Shown: positions 9,089 through 17,563, counted from the first letter of the stretch. The stretch is 33,761 nucleotides of DNA from Gammaproteobacteria bacterium (GCA_027452045.1 DAIDHH010000081.1:1-33761); one strand, 5' to 3'. Notes: generated by a model not told the origin, from the letters alone. Translations and numbers: made by a program.

Positions 9089-9587
9089 GATGGACCTCGC
9101 GATCGGGACGGCTCCGGATCCCGTTTGTAGACGGATCAGGGCGCCGATTGGATCCGGGGTTATACCTACCGGAGTTCCGCCCTACCCAGTTTCGCGCTGT
9201 TCCGGAGGCGGGTCTCGTGTCGTTGCACCGCGTCTGCGCGGCGCGCCGCAAGGCGATACGGATCTGGTGGTGCGCTGGCGTACAGACTCTGCGGCCGTTC
9301 GCGCGCAACCTCCACACTGCAAGGAGACGAAGGAGCGCAGAGTCATGATCTCCCACCGACGGGCAAGGACGGACGAGCGGTAGTTCGCACGGCAGGAGCA
9401 ATGCGGGGAGTGCGCGGTATTGGTGCGTCGGGGTGCGATCAGGACGATTGCACCCCGACCTTCCCGCCTCGGTGCACGGGGAATTTGCGCGGGCCGCGGC
9501 GGCGCAGCGTCGTGAGCGGAGCGCTTCGAGTGCCGCGGGTGCCGAGGAATATCTTTTTTTTCAGACGAATGATTCGATGGAGCTGTT
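9089..9587. other. Divergent intergenic region, no clear gene
   Basis: This 499-base stretch separates the minus-strand metal ATPase operon from plus-strand genes. It contains one strong stem-loop (9427-9459) and an eight-T run (about 9554-9561). Open frames here lack ribosome sites and typical composition. The promoter of the metal operon should lie in the first 100 bases or so, but I could not identify clear hexamers. Confidence 0.4.
9427..9459. repeat. Strong stem-loop in intergenic region
   Basis: GTCGGGGTGC (9427-9436) pairs exactly with 9450-9459. The stem extends inward by four more positions with one mismatch, leaving a 5-base loop. No T-run follows, so it is more likely an RNA structure or operator-like element than an intrinsic terminator. 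Confidence 0.55.
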
Positions 9588-9782
9588 ATGACCAATTCAC
9601 AAGGTTGGAATGAAAAGGGCACGGGCGGCCGCGAGCCGGAGAAGAAGCGCGAAGGCGCGCCTGGCGAGACGGCCAACCGAGGCAAGAGCGAGCAGGGCGA
9701 GCATGACAAGGCGCGCGAGGAGAAGCAGCGCGAAGGTCATGCGGGGACTGACAAGGCAGCGCCGGCCCCGAGCAACCGTTGA
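9588..9782 (+). CDS. Small disordered hydrophilic protein
   Basis: A 64-residue frame, MTNSQGWNEKGTGG..., very rich in Gly, Glu, Lys and Arg with no hydrophobic segment. ATG 9588 has GGAG at -10 to -7. The composition is like small stress-associated disordered proteins (KGG-type or hydrophilin-like), although no definite family repeat is visible. An overlapping frame at 9610 is more basic and less plausible. It stands alone between a structured intergenic region and an exported protein gene. Function is unknown; a role in desiccation or osmotic stress would be a guess from composition. Confidence 0.55.
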   Translation: MTNSQGWNEKGTGGREPEKKREGAPGETANRGKSEQGEHDKAREEKQREGHAGTDKAAPAPSNR

Positions 9783-9916
9783 GGTAACCCCAGGCTTGCG
9801 GTCGGCTCACGCGATGCGAACCGGCGGGACGTGAGTACGACCGAGAGCCTTCAGGGGGGTGCTGTCGCATCCGAGTCAAAAGGGGCGTGCCCCTGTCACC
9901 ATGTAGAGATAGAGTC

Positions 9917-10372
9917 ATGAAAAGAGCATATCTGTCAATCCTGGGTGTGGCGAGCCTGCTCGGCGTGAGCGCGGTCATTGCGCCGCGCGCGGCGGCGGAT
10001 CGCGCGAGCATCACCTGCAAAATGCACTTCGATACCACGAGCTGGTCGGCGATTTACAAGCGCGTCAAGGGGACCGGAAGGGTGACCTGCTCGGACGGGA
10101 CGTCGATGCACGTGAGGATCTTCGCGCAAGGCGTGGGTCTCACCGCGGGCAAGTCCAACATCACAAACGGCGTGGGCACTTTCACGGGTGTGCACAGTAT
10201 CCGCGAGGTGCTGGGATCATATGCGCAGGGCGAGGCCAATGCGGGGATGGTGAACTCAGGCTCCGTGCAGGTCCTTACCAAGGGTACGGTGTCGCTCGCG
10301 CTGTCCGGCTCGGGGCACGGGATCGATCTGGGCATCAGTGTGGGCAAGTTCACCATCAGCAGGGCCCGCTAA
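9917..10372 (+). CDS. Exported beta-rich protein of unknown function
   Basis: A 151-residue protein from ATG 9917. The frame extends upstream to 9887, but MKRAYLSILG gives a standard signal peptide, cut after AAA (near residue 28). The mature region begins ASITCKMHFD and alternates short hydrophobic and Gly/Ser/Thr-rich stretches (GTGRVTCSDG, AQGVGLTAGKSN, GTFTGVHSIREVLG), consistent with a small beta-barrel or glycine-rich sheet. Two cysteines (CKMH and VTCSDG) could form a disulphide. I do not recognise the family. It stands alone, with no overlapping neighbour. Confidence 0.75.
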   Translation: MKRAYLSILGVASLLGVSAVIAPRAAADRASITCKMHFDTTSWSAIYKRVKGTGRVTCSDGTSMHVRIFAQGVGLTAGKSNITNGVGTFTGVHSIREVLGSYAQGEANAGMVNSGSVQVLTKGTVSLALSGSGHGIDLGISVGKFTISRAR

Positions 10373-10791
10373 CAGCCGCGGGTTGTCCTCTCCCCTGGGC
10401 GGGGAGGGCGCGGTAAGGCTGACTGGAGAGGTGCCATCAGGTAGCGGGCGGCGGGATGGGTCAGGCCCGCATCGCCGGGCCGCACTCTGATCAGGGCGCG
10501 CGCCCGGTCGAGTCATTGGGGCGTGGCCTGCACGTGGCCGCCGCCATCGATAAAATCCACAGAAGGCGCACCATTCGCCCGTCCGGGCGAGCGTGCCGCG
10601 AAAGCTTCCATCGGGATCACAGACGTCATGGCCCGCCCTCTCGTGGCGGGCCATGACGTGTCTGAGCGCTCATCGCGCTCACGGGACTCTCGCGCGTGCC
10701 GAGGAAACGGCTCGAGGCCGGTCCGCCTGGCGGATTTGCTAAATTGCCCTTGAAAGCGTCCGAGCCTGGGCAATAAATTACCTTCCGAATA
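10373..10791. other. Intergenic region with a strong hairpin
   Basis: These 419 bases hold no well supported gene. Near the start, CTCTCCCC and GGGGAGGG (about 10389-10409) may form a terminator for the upstream exported protein, without a T-run. A perfect 15-bp stem lies at 10623-10659. The last 50 bases are AT-rich and should contain the dusA promoter. Confidence 0.4.
10623..10659. repeat. Perfect 15-bp inverted repeat upstream of dusA
   Basis: ACGTCATGGCCCGCC (10623-10637) is exactly repeated in inverse at 10645-10659 with a 7-base loop. The arms could extend past a 2-base bulge (AGAC/GTCT). No T-run follows on either strand. Confidence 0.6.
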
Positions 10792-11823
10792 ATGCGTAAG
10801 TGTCTGATATTAAATAGGAAAATATCCGTCGCCCCGATGATGGACTGGACCGATCGGCACTGCCGGTTCTTCCTGCGCGGCTTCTCGCCCCTCACGCTTC
10901 TTTATACGGAGATGATCACCGCGGCGGCGCTCACCCGCGGGGACGCCGAGCGGCTGCTCGCCTTCGATCCGCAGGAGCACCCCATCGCGCTGCAGTTGGG
11001 CGGGAGCGACCCTGAGGATCTCGCCCGCTCCGCCCGCATGGGAGAGGAGGCCGGTTACGATGAGATCAACTTCAATTGCGGCTGTCCGAGTGAGCGGGTG
11101 GCGAGCGGCGCCTTCGGCGCCTGTCTGATGCTCGATCCGGGGCGTGTCGCGGAGTGCGTCGCGGCGATGCGCGCAGCCGTCCGCGTGCCCGTCACCGTCA
11201 AGATGCGCATCGGTGTCGTGAGCGGCAGCGGCCCAGCCTGGCGCGGCGCGCTCGCGGACTTCGGCGAGGCGGACTTCGAAGCCTTGAGCGGCTTCGTTGA
11301 GCGGATTTGCCGGGCGGGGTGCGAGGTGGCCATCGTGCATGCGCGCAAGGCGGTGCTGGGTGGGCTCTCGCCAAAGGACAACCGTCAGGTCCCGCCCCTG
11401 CGCTACGATGTGGTGCAGCGGTTGAAAGCGGCTTTCGCGGACCTGCCCGTGATCGTCAACGGTGGCTTGCGGGATGTCGAGGGCGTCAGGGAGGCATGGA
11501 CCTGGTGCGATGGTGTCATGCTCGGGCGGGAGGCCTATCATCGCCCGTGGGTGCTCGCGCAGCTGCATCGGGAGCTGCGGCCTGATGAGCCGATGAGGCC
11601 AACGCGCGCGGAGCTGCTCGAGCGCATGGCCCGTTATGCGCAGCGCCGCATGGCCGAGGGCGAAGCCCTCTCGACCATCACGCGCCACATGCTCGGCCTG
11701 TACTCCGGTGAGCCCGGCGCGAAGGAATTTCGGCGGCTGCTGAGCGAAGGGGCCCGGCGACCCGGGGCGGGACCGGAGCTCATCCTGAGAGCGGCTTCGC
11801 TTGTGAACGCCGCTCGCGTATAA
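10792..11823 (+). CDS. dusA: tRNA-dihydrouridine(20/20a) synthase
   Basis: A 343-residue flavoenzyme that reduces uridines 20/20a in the tRNA D-loop using NADPH. It begins ISVAPMMDWTDRHCR, the DusA FMN-binding start. It has NCGCPSERV (Cys98 as the catalytic proton donor), GACLM, VKMRIG (Lys137, Arg139), IVHARKA (His183, Arg185, Lys186) and GLSPKDNRQVPPL, all features of DusA rather than DusB/C. The C-terminal helical tRNA-binding domain (residues about 260-343) is present. Between VKMRIG and the following helix there is an unusual stretch of about 18 extra residues relative to the E. coli protein as I recall it. ATG 10792 is chosen as the first start in an AT-rich leader; the ribosome site is weak. 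Confidence 0.95.
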   Translation: MRKCLILNRKISVAPMMDWTDRHCRFFLRGFSPLTLLYTEMITAAALTRGDAERLLAFDPQEHPIALQLGGSDPEDLARSARMGEEAGYDEINFNCGCPSERVASGAFGACLMLDPGRVAECVAAMRAAVRVPVTVKMRIGVVSGSGPAWRGALADFGEADFEALSGFVERICRAGCEVAIVHARKAVLGGLSPKDNRQVPPLRYDVVQRLKAAFADLPVIVNGGLRDVEGVREAWTWCDGVMLGREAYHRPWVLAQLHRELRPDEPMRPTRAELLERMARYAQRRMAEGEALSTITRHMLGLYSGEPGAKEFRRLLSEGARRPGAGPELILRAASLVNAARV

Positions 11824-11824
11824 T
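11796..11824 (+). promoter_or_regulatory. Predicted promoter of the cyclase gene
   Basis: A perfect TATAAT lies at 11819-11824, overlapping the dusA stop codon. A weak TTCGCT is found 17 bases upstream (11796-11801). Transcription would begin near 11831, about 48 bases before the TTG start. Confidence 0.5.
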
Positions 11825-11878
11825 TCGCCGGCAGACACATGGCCATGATCATTACATCCAACACGCGGGGGAGAATGG

Positions 11879-12790
11879 TTGGCCGCGAACGCCATGGGTG
11901 AGGAGGTCGAAGTCGCCGTACTGTTCGCCGACGTGGTGGGTTCGACCCGCCTCTACGAGCGGATGGGCGATCAGCGGGCGCGCGACCTTGTCTCGACGTG
12001 TATCGAGGTGATGCGCGAGGCCACCGAGGAGCACGGCGGGGCGGTCGTCAAGACCATTGGTGATGAGGTCATGGCCACCTTCCCGAGCGCCGATCAGGCG
12101 CTCAACGCCGCCGCCCAGATGCAAAAGCAGATCGGGAGCCACACGGGGCTGCGCGTCGACGGCCAGCCGGTGTCGATCCGGATCGGCTGCCACTTCGGCC
12201 CCGTCATGGCCGAGACTCAGGATATCTTCGGCGTCACCGTCCACACCGCCAATCGCATGACGAGCCAGGCCAAGGCGGGCCAGGTCATCATCTCCGAGGC
12301 CACCGTCGATCGTCTTTCGCCCCAGTGGCGCAGCGCCTGTCGACTCATCGACAACGCTCCGATCAAGGGCCAGGGTAACGAGGTGCCGCTCTACGAGGTG
12401 CTCTGGCAGGCCGATGACGTGACGAGCATGGTCCGCCAGGTGCCCATGTCGGCCGACCAGTCCTGCAGCGTGCGCCTGAAGCTCTGGTGGCTCGACCGCG
12501 AGCTCACGGTGGACGAGCAGCATTCGGTGCTCACCATCGGGCGCGCCGACGAGAACGATCTGGTGGTCAAGGGCAGCCTCATCTCGCGGCTGCACGCGCG
12601 CATCGAATTCGTGCGCCACAAATTCATGCTGGTCGACCACAGCACCAACGGCACCTTCGTGCGCGCGGCCAACGGCGAGGAGTCCTTCGTGCGCCGCGAC
12701 ACGCTGCAGCTGAAGGGAACCGGGACGATCGGCCTCGGGCGCCTGCCGGAGTCCGAATCGGCGCAGACCATCCGCTTCGTCTGCGAGTAA
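11879..12790 (+). CDS. Class III adenylate cyclase with C-terminal FHA domain
   Basis: A 303-residue soluble protein. Residues 11-175 form a class III nucleotide cyclase domain: FADVVGST (metal Asp18), KTIGDEVMATF (Lys58 and metal Asp62), DIFG (Asp115) and VHTANRM (Arg126). The Lys/Asp pair fits ATP as substrate. The position normally held by the catalytic Asn appears to be His122. Residues about 196-300 form an FHA phosphothreonine-binding domain: LTIGRADENDLVV, SRLHARI, STNGTFV. The domain order suggests cyclase activity coupled to binding of a phosphorylated partner, perhaps a substrate of a Ser/Thr kinase. The start is TTG 11879, which has GGGGGAG 6 bases upstream; ATG 11894 lacks a ribosome site but is possible. 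Confidence 0.9.
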   Translation: MAANAMGEEVEVAVLFADVVGSTRLYERMGDQRARDLVSTCIEVMREATEEHGGAVVKTIGDEVMATFPSADQALNAAAQMQKQIGSHTGLRVDGQPVSIRIGCHFGPVMAETQDIFGVTVHTANRMTSQAKAGQVIISEATVDRLSPQWRSACRLIDNAPIKGQGNEVPLYEVLWQADDVTSMVRQVPMSADQSCSVRLKLWWLDRELTVDEQHSVLTIGRADENDLVVKGSLISRLHARIEFVRHKFMLVDHSTNGTFVRAANGEESFVRRDTLQLKGTGTIGLGRLPESESAQTIRFVCE

Positions 12791-12798
12791 TCCCGTCG

Positions 12799-12822
12799 GC
12801 CGCGCCCCCTTGAGGGCGCGGC
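12799..12822. terminator. Hairpin between convergent cyclase and pckG genes
   Basis: GCCGCGCCC pairs with GGGCGCGGC around a 6-base loop, in the 40-base gap between two convergent stops. It could serve both directions, although no T-run follows. Confidence 0.5.
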
Positions 12823-12830
12823 GCCGCTCA

Positions 12831-14603
12831 TCACCCGAGCTTCGCCGCGGTGCGCTCGAGTTCCGAGAGCATCTCCCGGGGCAGCCGCTCGCCGTATTGC
12901 AAGAGATAGGCACGCGTCTCGGCGAGTTCCTTGCGCCAGAGCTCGGCGTCCACCGAGAGCAGCGCGCGCAGCGCCTCGGGCTCGACGTGAAGGCCCGCGG
13001 TGTTGAGATGCTCGGGACGGGGCAGCAGGCCGATACCGCCATCGACCGCCTGTGCCTTGCCCGCGCAGCGATCGAGCATCCAGGCGAGCACCCGCAGATT
13101 CTCCCCGAATCCCGGCCACAGGAACTTCCCCTGCGGATCGCGCCGGAACCAGTTGACGTGGAAGAGTCGCGGCGGATTGGAGAGCCCGGCGCCCACCTCG
13201 AGCCAGTGCCGCCAGTAGTCGGCGAAGTTGTAGCCGCAAAACGGCTGCATCGCCATCGGGTCGCGGCGCACCACTCCCACCTGGCCGACCGCGGCGGCGG
13301 TGGTCTCGGATGCGACCGAGGCGCCGACCAGCACGCCGTGGGCCCAGTCGCGCGCCTCGTAGACGAGCGGTGCGACTTCCCTGCGGCGCCCGCCGAAGAC
13401 GATGGCCGAGATGGGCACGCCGCTCGGATCGTCGACGTGCGGGGAGTAGTTCGGATTGCGCCGGGCGGATACGGTGAAGCGTGAGTTCGGGTGTGCCGCG
13501 GGCCCGCGCGAGGCATCGTACGGGCGGCCCTGCCAGTCGATGTGCGGCGTGCCCGAGGGCAGACCCTCCCACCACGGCTGATTGTCGGCCGTGAGCGCGA
13601 CGTTCGTGAACAGCGTGTCGCGCCGGATCATGTCGAAGGCGTTGCGGTTGGTCTCGCGATTGGTGCCGGGCACCACGCCGAAGTAGCCGGCCTCCGGGTT
13701 GATGGCCCAGAGCCGCCCGTCGCGCCCGGGATGGAGCCAGGCGATGTCATCGCCCACCGTGAACACCTTCCAGCCCGGCATGGAGTTCGGCGGAATCAAC
13801 ATGGCGAGGTTGGTCTTGCCGCAGGCCGAGGGGAAGGCCGCCGCGATGTAGTGCGTCTCGCCCCGGGGATTCTGCAGCCCGACGATGAGCATGTGCTCGG
13901 CGAGCCAGCCTTCCTCGCGCGCCTGCCAGCTCGCGATGCGCAGCGCATGGCACTTCTTGCCAAGGAGCGCATTGCCACCGTACCCCGAGCCGTAGCTTTC
14001 GATCGACAGCTCCTCCGGGAAGTGCATGATGAAGCGGCGGTTCGGATCGAGCTCGCCGGTCGAGTGCAGGCCGCGCACGAAACATCCCTCGCGCGCGATG
14101 CGCTCGAGCGCCGGCCGGCCCGCGCGCGTCATGATCAGCATGTTGATCGCGACATAGGCGCTGTCGGTGATCTCCACCCCGCAGCGCGCGAGCGGGGAGC
14201 TTACCGGGCCCATGCAGTAGGGAATGACGTAGAGCGTGCGGCCGCGCATGCAGCCGCGGAACAGTTCGCGCATCTTCCCGTGCGCCGCCTCCGGGTCCAT
14301 CCACTTGTTGTTGGGACCGGCATCCTCTTTCGAGCGGGTGCAGATGTAGGTCAGGTGCTCGACACGAGCGACGTCGGAGGGGCTCGAGCGATAGAGATGA
14401 CAGCCGGGGTAGGCCTCGGGGTCGAGCCGCGTGAGCTCGCCGTCACGCACCAGGCGCGAGGTCAGGGCTTCGCGCTCGGCGTCGGTGCCCTCGCACCAGT
14501 ACACCTCGGCGGGCTCGGTCAGGGCGCGAACCGACTCCACCCAGTCCGCAACGGGCCGGCTGAGATGGGCGAGGGGAGTCGGTAGGGGAGAGGCGGTGGC
14601 CAT
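12831..14603 (-). CDS. pckG: Phosphoenolpyruvate carboxykinase (GTP)
   Basis: A 590-residue cytosolic enzyme converting oxaloacetate and GTP to phosphoenolpyruvate, CO2 and GDP, the entry step of gluconeogenesis. It is the GTP class, not the ATP class of E. coli: the phosphate loop reads FPSACGKTN (257-265), kinase-2 is VGDDIAWL (283-290), and NPEAGYFGVVPGTN, FGGRRRE and FCGYNFADYW follow in order. The PYCMGP segment and SKEDAGPNNKWMDP near residues 90-130 are also typical. Length matches the family (about 600). ATG 14603 gives a normal N-terminus. It is a single-gene unit, divergent from yoaA and convergent with the cyclase gene; a TATACT hexamer at 14705-14710 on the minus strand may be its -10. 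Confidence 0.97.
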   Translation of the reverse strand: MATASPLPTPLAHLSRPVADWVESVRALTEPAEVYWCEGTDAEREALTSRLVRDGELTRLDPEAYPGCHLYRSSPSDVARVEHLTYICTRSKEDAGPNNKWMDPEAAHGKMRELFRGCMRGRTLYVIPYCMGPVSSPLARCGVEITDSAYVAINMLIMTRAGRPALERIAREGCFVRGLHSTGELDPNRRFIMHFPEELSIESYGSGYGGNALLGKKCHALRIASWQAREEGWLAEHMLIVGLQNPRGETHYIAAAFPSACGKTNLAMLIPPNSMPGWKVFTVGDDIAWLHPGRDGRLWAINPEAGYFGVVPGTNRETNRNAFDMIRRDTLFTNVALTADNQPWWEGLPSGTPHIDWQGRPYDASRGPAAHPNSRFTVSARRNPNYSPHVDDPSGVPISAIVFGGRRREVAPLVYEARDWAHGVLVGASVASETTAAAVGQVGVVRRDPMAMQPFCGYNFADYWRHWLEVGAGLSNPPRLFHVNWFRRDPQGKFLWPGFGENLRVLAWMLDRCAGKAQAVDGGIGLLPRPEHLNTAGLHVEPEALRALLSVDAELWRKELAETRAYLLQYGERLPREMLSELERTAAKLG

Positions 14604-14704
14604 GCGCGAGTCCTCTTCGTTGCGGTGCCCGGCACGGCATGCGGCCCCCCGTGCACCTGCTGTGAAGGGACGAGTCGTCCGACCCGTCCCGGGTGATCTT
14701 TCTC

Positions 14705-14769
14705 AGTATATCCGCGCCGCTCCGATCCCCTCATAAAGTACGATAAAAGACACCGATTTGTTCCATAAT
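14705..14769. promoter_or_regulatory. Divergent promoter region of pckG and yoaA
   Basis: The 283-base gap between the two genes has an AT-rich centre. TATACT on the minus strand (14705-14710) is a good -10 for pckG, and CATAAT on the plus strand (14764-14769) a fair -10 for yoaA. Matching -35 hexamers are poor, which may point to activator-dependent control. Nothing else is seen in the gap. Confidence 0.35.
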
Positions 14770-14886
14770 CGCACACCGCAACCTTGCAGCATTTTCAGGT
14801 TGGGGCGGATGTGCGCCGGGGGAGTCCTCTGTGCCGCTCGATCACGAGGCCGGATGTGCTCGAGGAATCCCCCGTAGAATGGCGCC

Positions 14887-16863
14887 ATGTTGGATCTCGA
14901 GGACATCTTCGCAGCGGGCGGTCCGCTCGAGCGGGCACTGCCGGCGTTCAACGTTCGCGGCCAGCAGTTGCACATGGCCGAGCGGGTCTTCGCCGCCATC
15001 GCGCGGCGCGAGGCGCTCGTGGTCGAGGCCGGCACCGGTACCGGCAAGACCTTCGCCTACCTGGTGCCCGCGCTGCTCTCGGGCGCCCGGGTACTCATCT
15101 CTACCGGCACGCGCACGCTCCAGGACCAGCTCTTTGCGAAGGATCTGCCGCTCGTCGGCCGAGCGCTCGGCAGGCCTGCCAAGGTCGCGCTGCTGAAGGG
15201 CCGCGGCAACTACCTGTGCCGCTACCGGCTGACGCAATCGGGGGAGCCGCTGCCTCTGCCGGGCACCGACGCCGTTGATGCGCAGGCGGGCGGCGATGCG
15301 ATGGAGCGCGTTCGCCGCTGGGCGCTCACGACCCGCAGCGGCGATCTGGCGGAAGTGGCCGGACTCGCCGACTCCGATCCGGTCTGGGCCGAGGTGACCT
15401 CGACGCGCGAGAACTGCCTCGGCGCGCGCTGCCCGGAGCTTTCGCGCTGCCACGTCGCGCTCGCGCGCCGCGGCGCACTCGATGCCGACATCGTGATCGT
15501 GAACCATCACCTGCTGTTGGCGGACCTTGCGCTGAAGGAAGATGGCTTCGGGGACCTGCTCGGCGCGGCGGACGCGGTCATTCTCGATGAGGCGCACCAG
15601 ATCCCCGATCTCGCCACGCAGTTCTTCGGCGCCCAGGTGAGCAGCCGGCGCATCGAGGCGCTGTTGAGCGACGTGCAGGGGCGGCTTCACCTCAAAGGCG
15701 ACCGGGGCGCAACGGCCGCTCGAGCGCGGGAGGTCGCGGAGGAGATCCGGGCCGTGCAGCTGTGCCTCGTACGCCTCTCGGCGGCCCTCGCCGGACGCAC
15801 CGGCCGGCTCGACTGGGCCGAGAGCGAGTCACAGATCGGTGCGCCGGTGCAGGAGCTCGCGACACGGCTCGCGGGCATGACCGAGCGGCTGCGCGGGCTC
15901 GGTGAGGAGGCACCGGCGGCGGCTCTGGCGGAGCGCTCGGCGGAGCTCACCGCGAGCCTCGAGCGCATCGGGGCGACGGGCGAGCAGGAGGGCGCGCGCT
16001 CCATCGAGGTCTCGGCGCGGGGGTTTTCCTTGAGCCTCATGCCCTTCGACATCGCGCCGCGCTTTCAGGCCCTCGTGAGCGCGCGCCGCTGCGCCTGGAT
16101 TTTCACCTCCGCGACGCTCTCGATCGGGGAGGACTTCAGCCATTTCACGGCACGCCTCGGCCTCTCGTGCGAGACGCTCAAGATCGACAGCCCCTTCGAC
16201 TACGCGCGCCAGAGCCTGCTCTTTCTGCCGCAAGGCTTGCCGGAGCCCCAGTCCCGGACGCATCTCACCGCGGTCCTCGAGCTCGCGCGGGAACTGATCG
16301 AGGCGGCGGGCGGCGGCGCGTTCGTGCTGTTCACGAGCCACCGCTCGCTCTCCCAGGCGGCGGCGCTCTGGCGCGCCTCGGGAGCGGGGGGACGGTATCG
16401 GCTGCTGGTGCAGGGCGAGGCGCCGCGCGAGCGGCTGCTCGAGTCGTTCCGCAGGGACGGCAACGCCGTGCTGTTCGGCACCGCGAGCTTCTGGGAAGGC
16501 GTGGACGTCAAGGGCAGTGCGTTGCGGCTGGTCGTCATCGAGAAGCTGCCGTTCGCCTCGCCCGAGGATCCGTTGGTGCGGGCGCGGATCTCGCATCTGA
16601 CTGCCACCGGAGGCAACGCCTTTCGCGACTACCAGCTGCCGGAGGCGGCGCTCGCGCTGAAACAGGGCGTCGGACGGCTGATCCGCAGCGAGGAGGATCA
16701 TGGAGCGGTGGCGATCTGCGATCCGCGCCTGACGGGCCGCGGATACGGCAAGGTGTTTCTCGCGGCGCTGCCGCCCATGACCCGCACCCGCGACCGTGGG
16801 CAGACGCTCGAGTTTCTCCGGCAACACCTGCCCGCGGCGCCGGCGAGGGCGGAGGCCTCATGA
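14887..16863 (+). CDS. yoaA: DinG-family ATP-dependent DNA helicase (YoaA type)
   Basis: A 658-residue superfamily 2 iron-sulphur helicase of the XPD/DinG group, a 5'-3' DNA helicase acting in repair of stalled forks. Walker A is GTGTGKT (49-55) and Walker B DEAHQ (234-238). Four cysteines suited to the 4Fe-4S cluster are at 111, 177, 182 and 188. The late motifs FTSATLS, GTASFWEGVDVKG and QGVGRLIRS are intact. E. coli has DinG and YoaA; the size and the adjacent tsaB gene, a neighbourhood also known for E. coli yoaA, favour YoaA. Its stop overlaps the tsaB ATG by the ATGA arrangement. Confidence 0.94.
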   Translation: MLDLEDIFAAGGPLERALPAFNVRGQQLHMAERVFAAIARREALVVEAGTGTGKTFAYLVPALLSGARVLISTGTRTLQDQLFAKDLPLVGRALGRPAKVALLKGRGNYLCRYRLTQSGEPLPLPGTDAVDAQAGGDAMERVRRWALTTRSGDLAEVAGLADSDPVWAEVTSTRENCLGARCPELSRCHVALARRGALDADIVIVNHHLLLADLALKEDGFGDLLGAADAVILDEAHQIPDLATQFFGAQVSSRRIEALLSDVQGRLHLKGDRGATAARAREVAEEIRAVQLCLVRLSAALAGRTGRLDWAESESQIGAPVQELATRLAGMTERLRGLGEEAPAAALAERSAELTASLERIGATGEQEGARSIEVSARGFSLSLMPFDIAPRFQALVSARRCAWIFTSATLSIGEDFSHFTARLGLSCETLKIDSPFDYARQSLLFLPQGLPEPQSRTHLTAVLELARELIEAAGGGAFVLFTSHRSLSQAAALWRASGAGGRYRLLVQGEAPRERLLESFRRDGNAVLFGTASFWEGVDVKGSALRLVVIEKLPFASPEDPLVRARISHLTATGGNAFRDYQLPEAALALKQGVGRLIRSEEDHGAVAICDPRLTGRGYGKVFLAALPPMTRTRDRGQTLEFLRQHLPAAPARAEAS

Positions 16864-17540
16864 GGCTCCTCGCCCTCGACACGGCGACGGAGAGCTGCTC
16901 GGCGGCGCTGCTCGTGGGTGCGCAACTGCTCACGCGCGAGGCGGAATTCCCGCGCGGCCATGCCGAGCACATCCTGCCCATGATCGATGAGTTGCTCACC
17001 GAGGCGGGCATGACGCTCGGGCAGATGCGGGCCATCGCCTTCGGCCGCGGACCGGGCTCGTTCACGGGCGTGCGGCTCGCTGCGAGCATTGCCCAGGGGC
17101 TCGCCTTCGGGGCGAGCCTGCCCGTGGTGGCGGTCTCGGACCTCGAGGCGCTCGCCCTGCGAGGCTTCGACCTCGATCCGGCGCTCGAGCGCATCCTCGT
17201 GTGCAATGATGCGCGCATGCGGGAGGTGTACTGGGGTTGCTTCGGGCAAGCCGGCGGGCTCCCGGTTGCGGTCGGCCCCGAACAGGTGGGCGCGCCCGAG
17301 AGCGTGCGCCTCCCCGGGGGCGGGGCGGCCGCCGGCATCGGCCGGGGATTTCTCGCCTATCCGCAGCTTCACTCGCTCGAGGGGGTCGTGGTGCGCGCGC
17401 CCTGGGAGCGGCTGCTGCCGAGGGCGGCGGAGATCGCCCGCCTGGCGGTGCGGGAGGTGAGCGCCGGCAGGCTCGCCGATCCGGACTCGGCGGTGCCGGT
17501 GTACCTCAGGGACAATGTGGCCCGGCCGTCATCACCTTGA
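16860..17540 (+). CDS. tsaB: tRNA N6-threonylcarbamoyladenosine complex protein TsaB
   Basis: A 226-residue inactive paralogue of TsaD that scaffolds the TsaB-TsaD-TsaE complex, which makes t6A37 on ANN-decoding tRNAs. It begins MRLLALDTATESCSAAL, with HAEHILPMID and FGRGPGSFTGVR (61-72), all characteristic of TsaB. The ATG at 16860 overlaps the yoaA stop; the open frame extends far upstream within yoaA but that portion is antisense-like shadow sequence. Length matches the family (about 230). Probably translated by coupling from yoaA. Confidence 0.95.
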   Translation: MRLLALDTATESCSAALLVGAQLLTREAEFPRGHAEHILPMIDELLTEAGMTLGQMRAIAFGRGPGSFTGVRLAASIAQGLAFGASLPVVAVSDLEALALRGFDLDPALERILVCNDARMREVYWGCFGQAGGLPVAVGPEQVGAPESVRLPGGGAAAGIGRGFLAYPQLHSLEGVVVRAPWERLLPRAAEIARLAVREVSAGRLADPDSAVPVYLRDNVARPSSP

Positions 17541-17563
17541 AATGTGACCGCGCATGAGCGGCG

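Noticed and set aside
10513..10626. A 37-codon minus-strand frame (MTSVIPMEAFAARSPGR...) in the gap before dusA
   Set aside because: Codon use is not implausible, but no ribosome site is visible and the start lies within the strong inverted repeat; too little evidence to list.
13491..14585. A 364-codon plus-strand frame opposite pckG
   Set aside because: Antisense shadow of a fully conserved PEP carboxykinase; the translated composition is typical of reverse GC-rich codons.
15829..16827. A 332-codon minus-strand frame opposite yoaA
   Set aside because: yoaA is intact with all helicase motifs on the other strand; the frame has no ribosome site or domain.
16167..16859. N-terminal extension of TsaB to 457 residues
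   Set aside because: It lies wholly within yoaA in another frame; the ATGA overlap start gives a standard TsaB.
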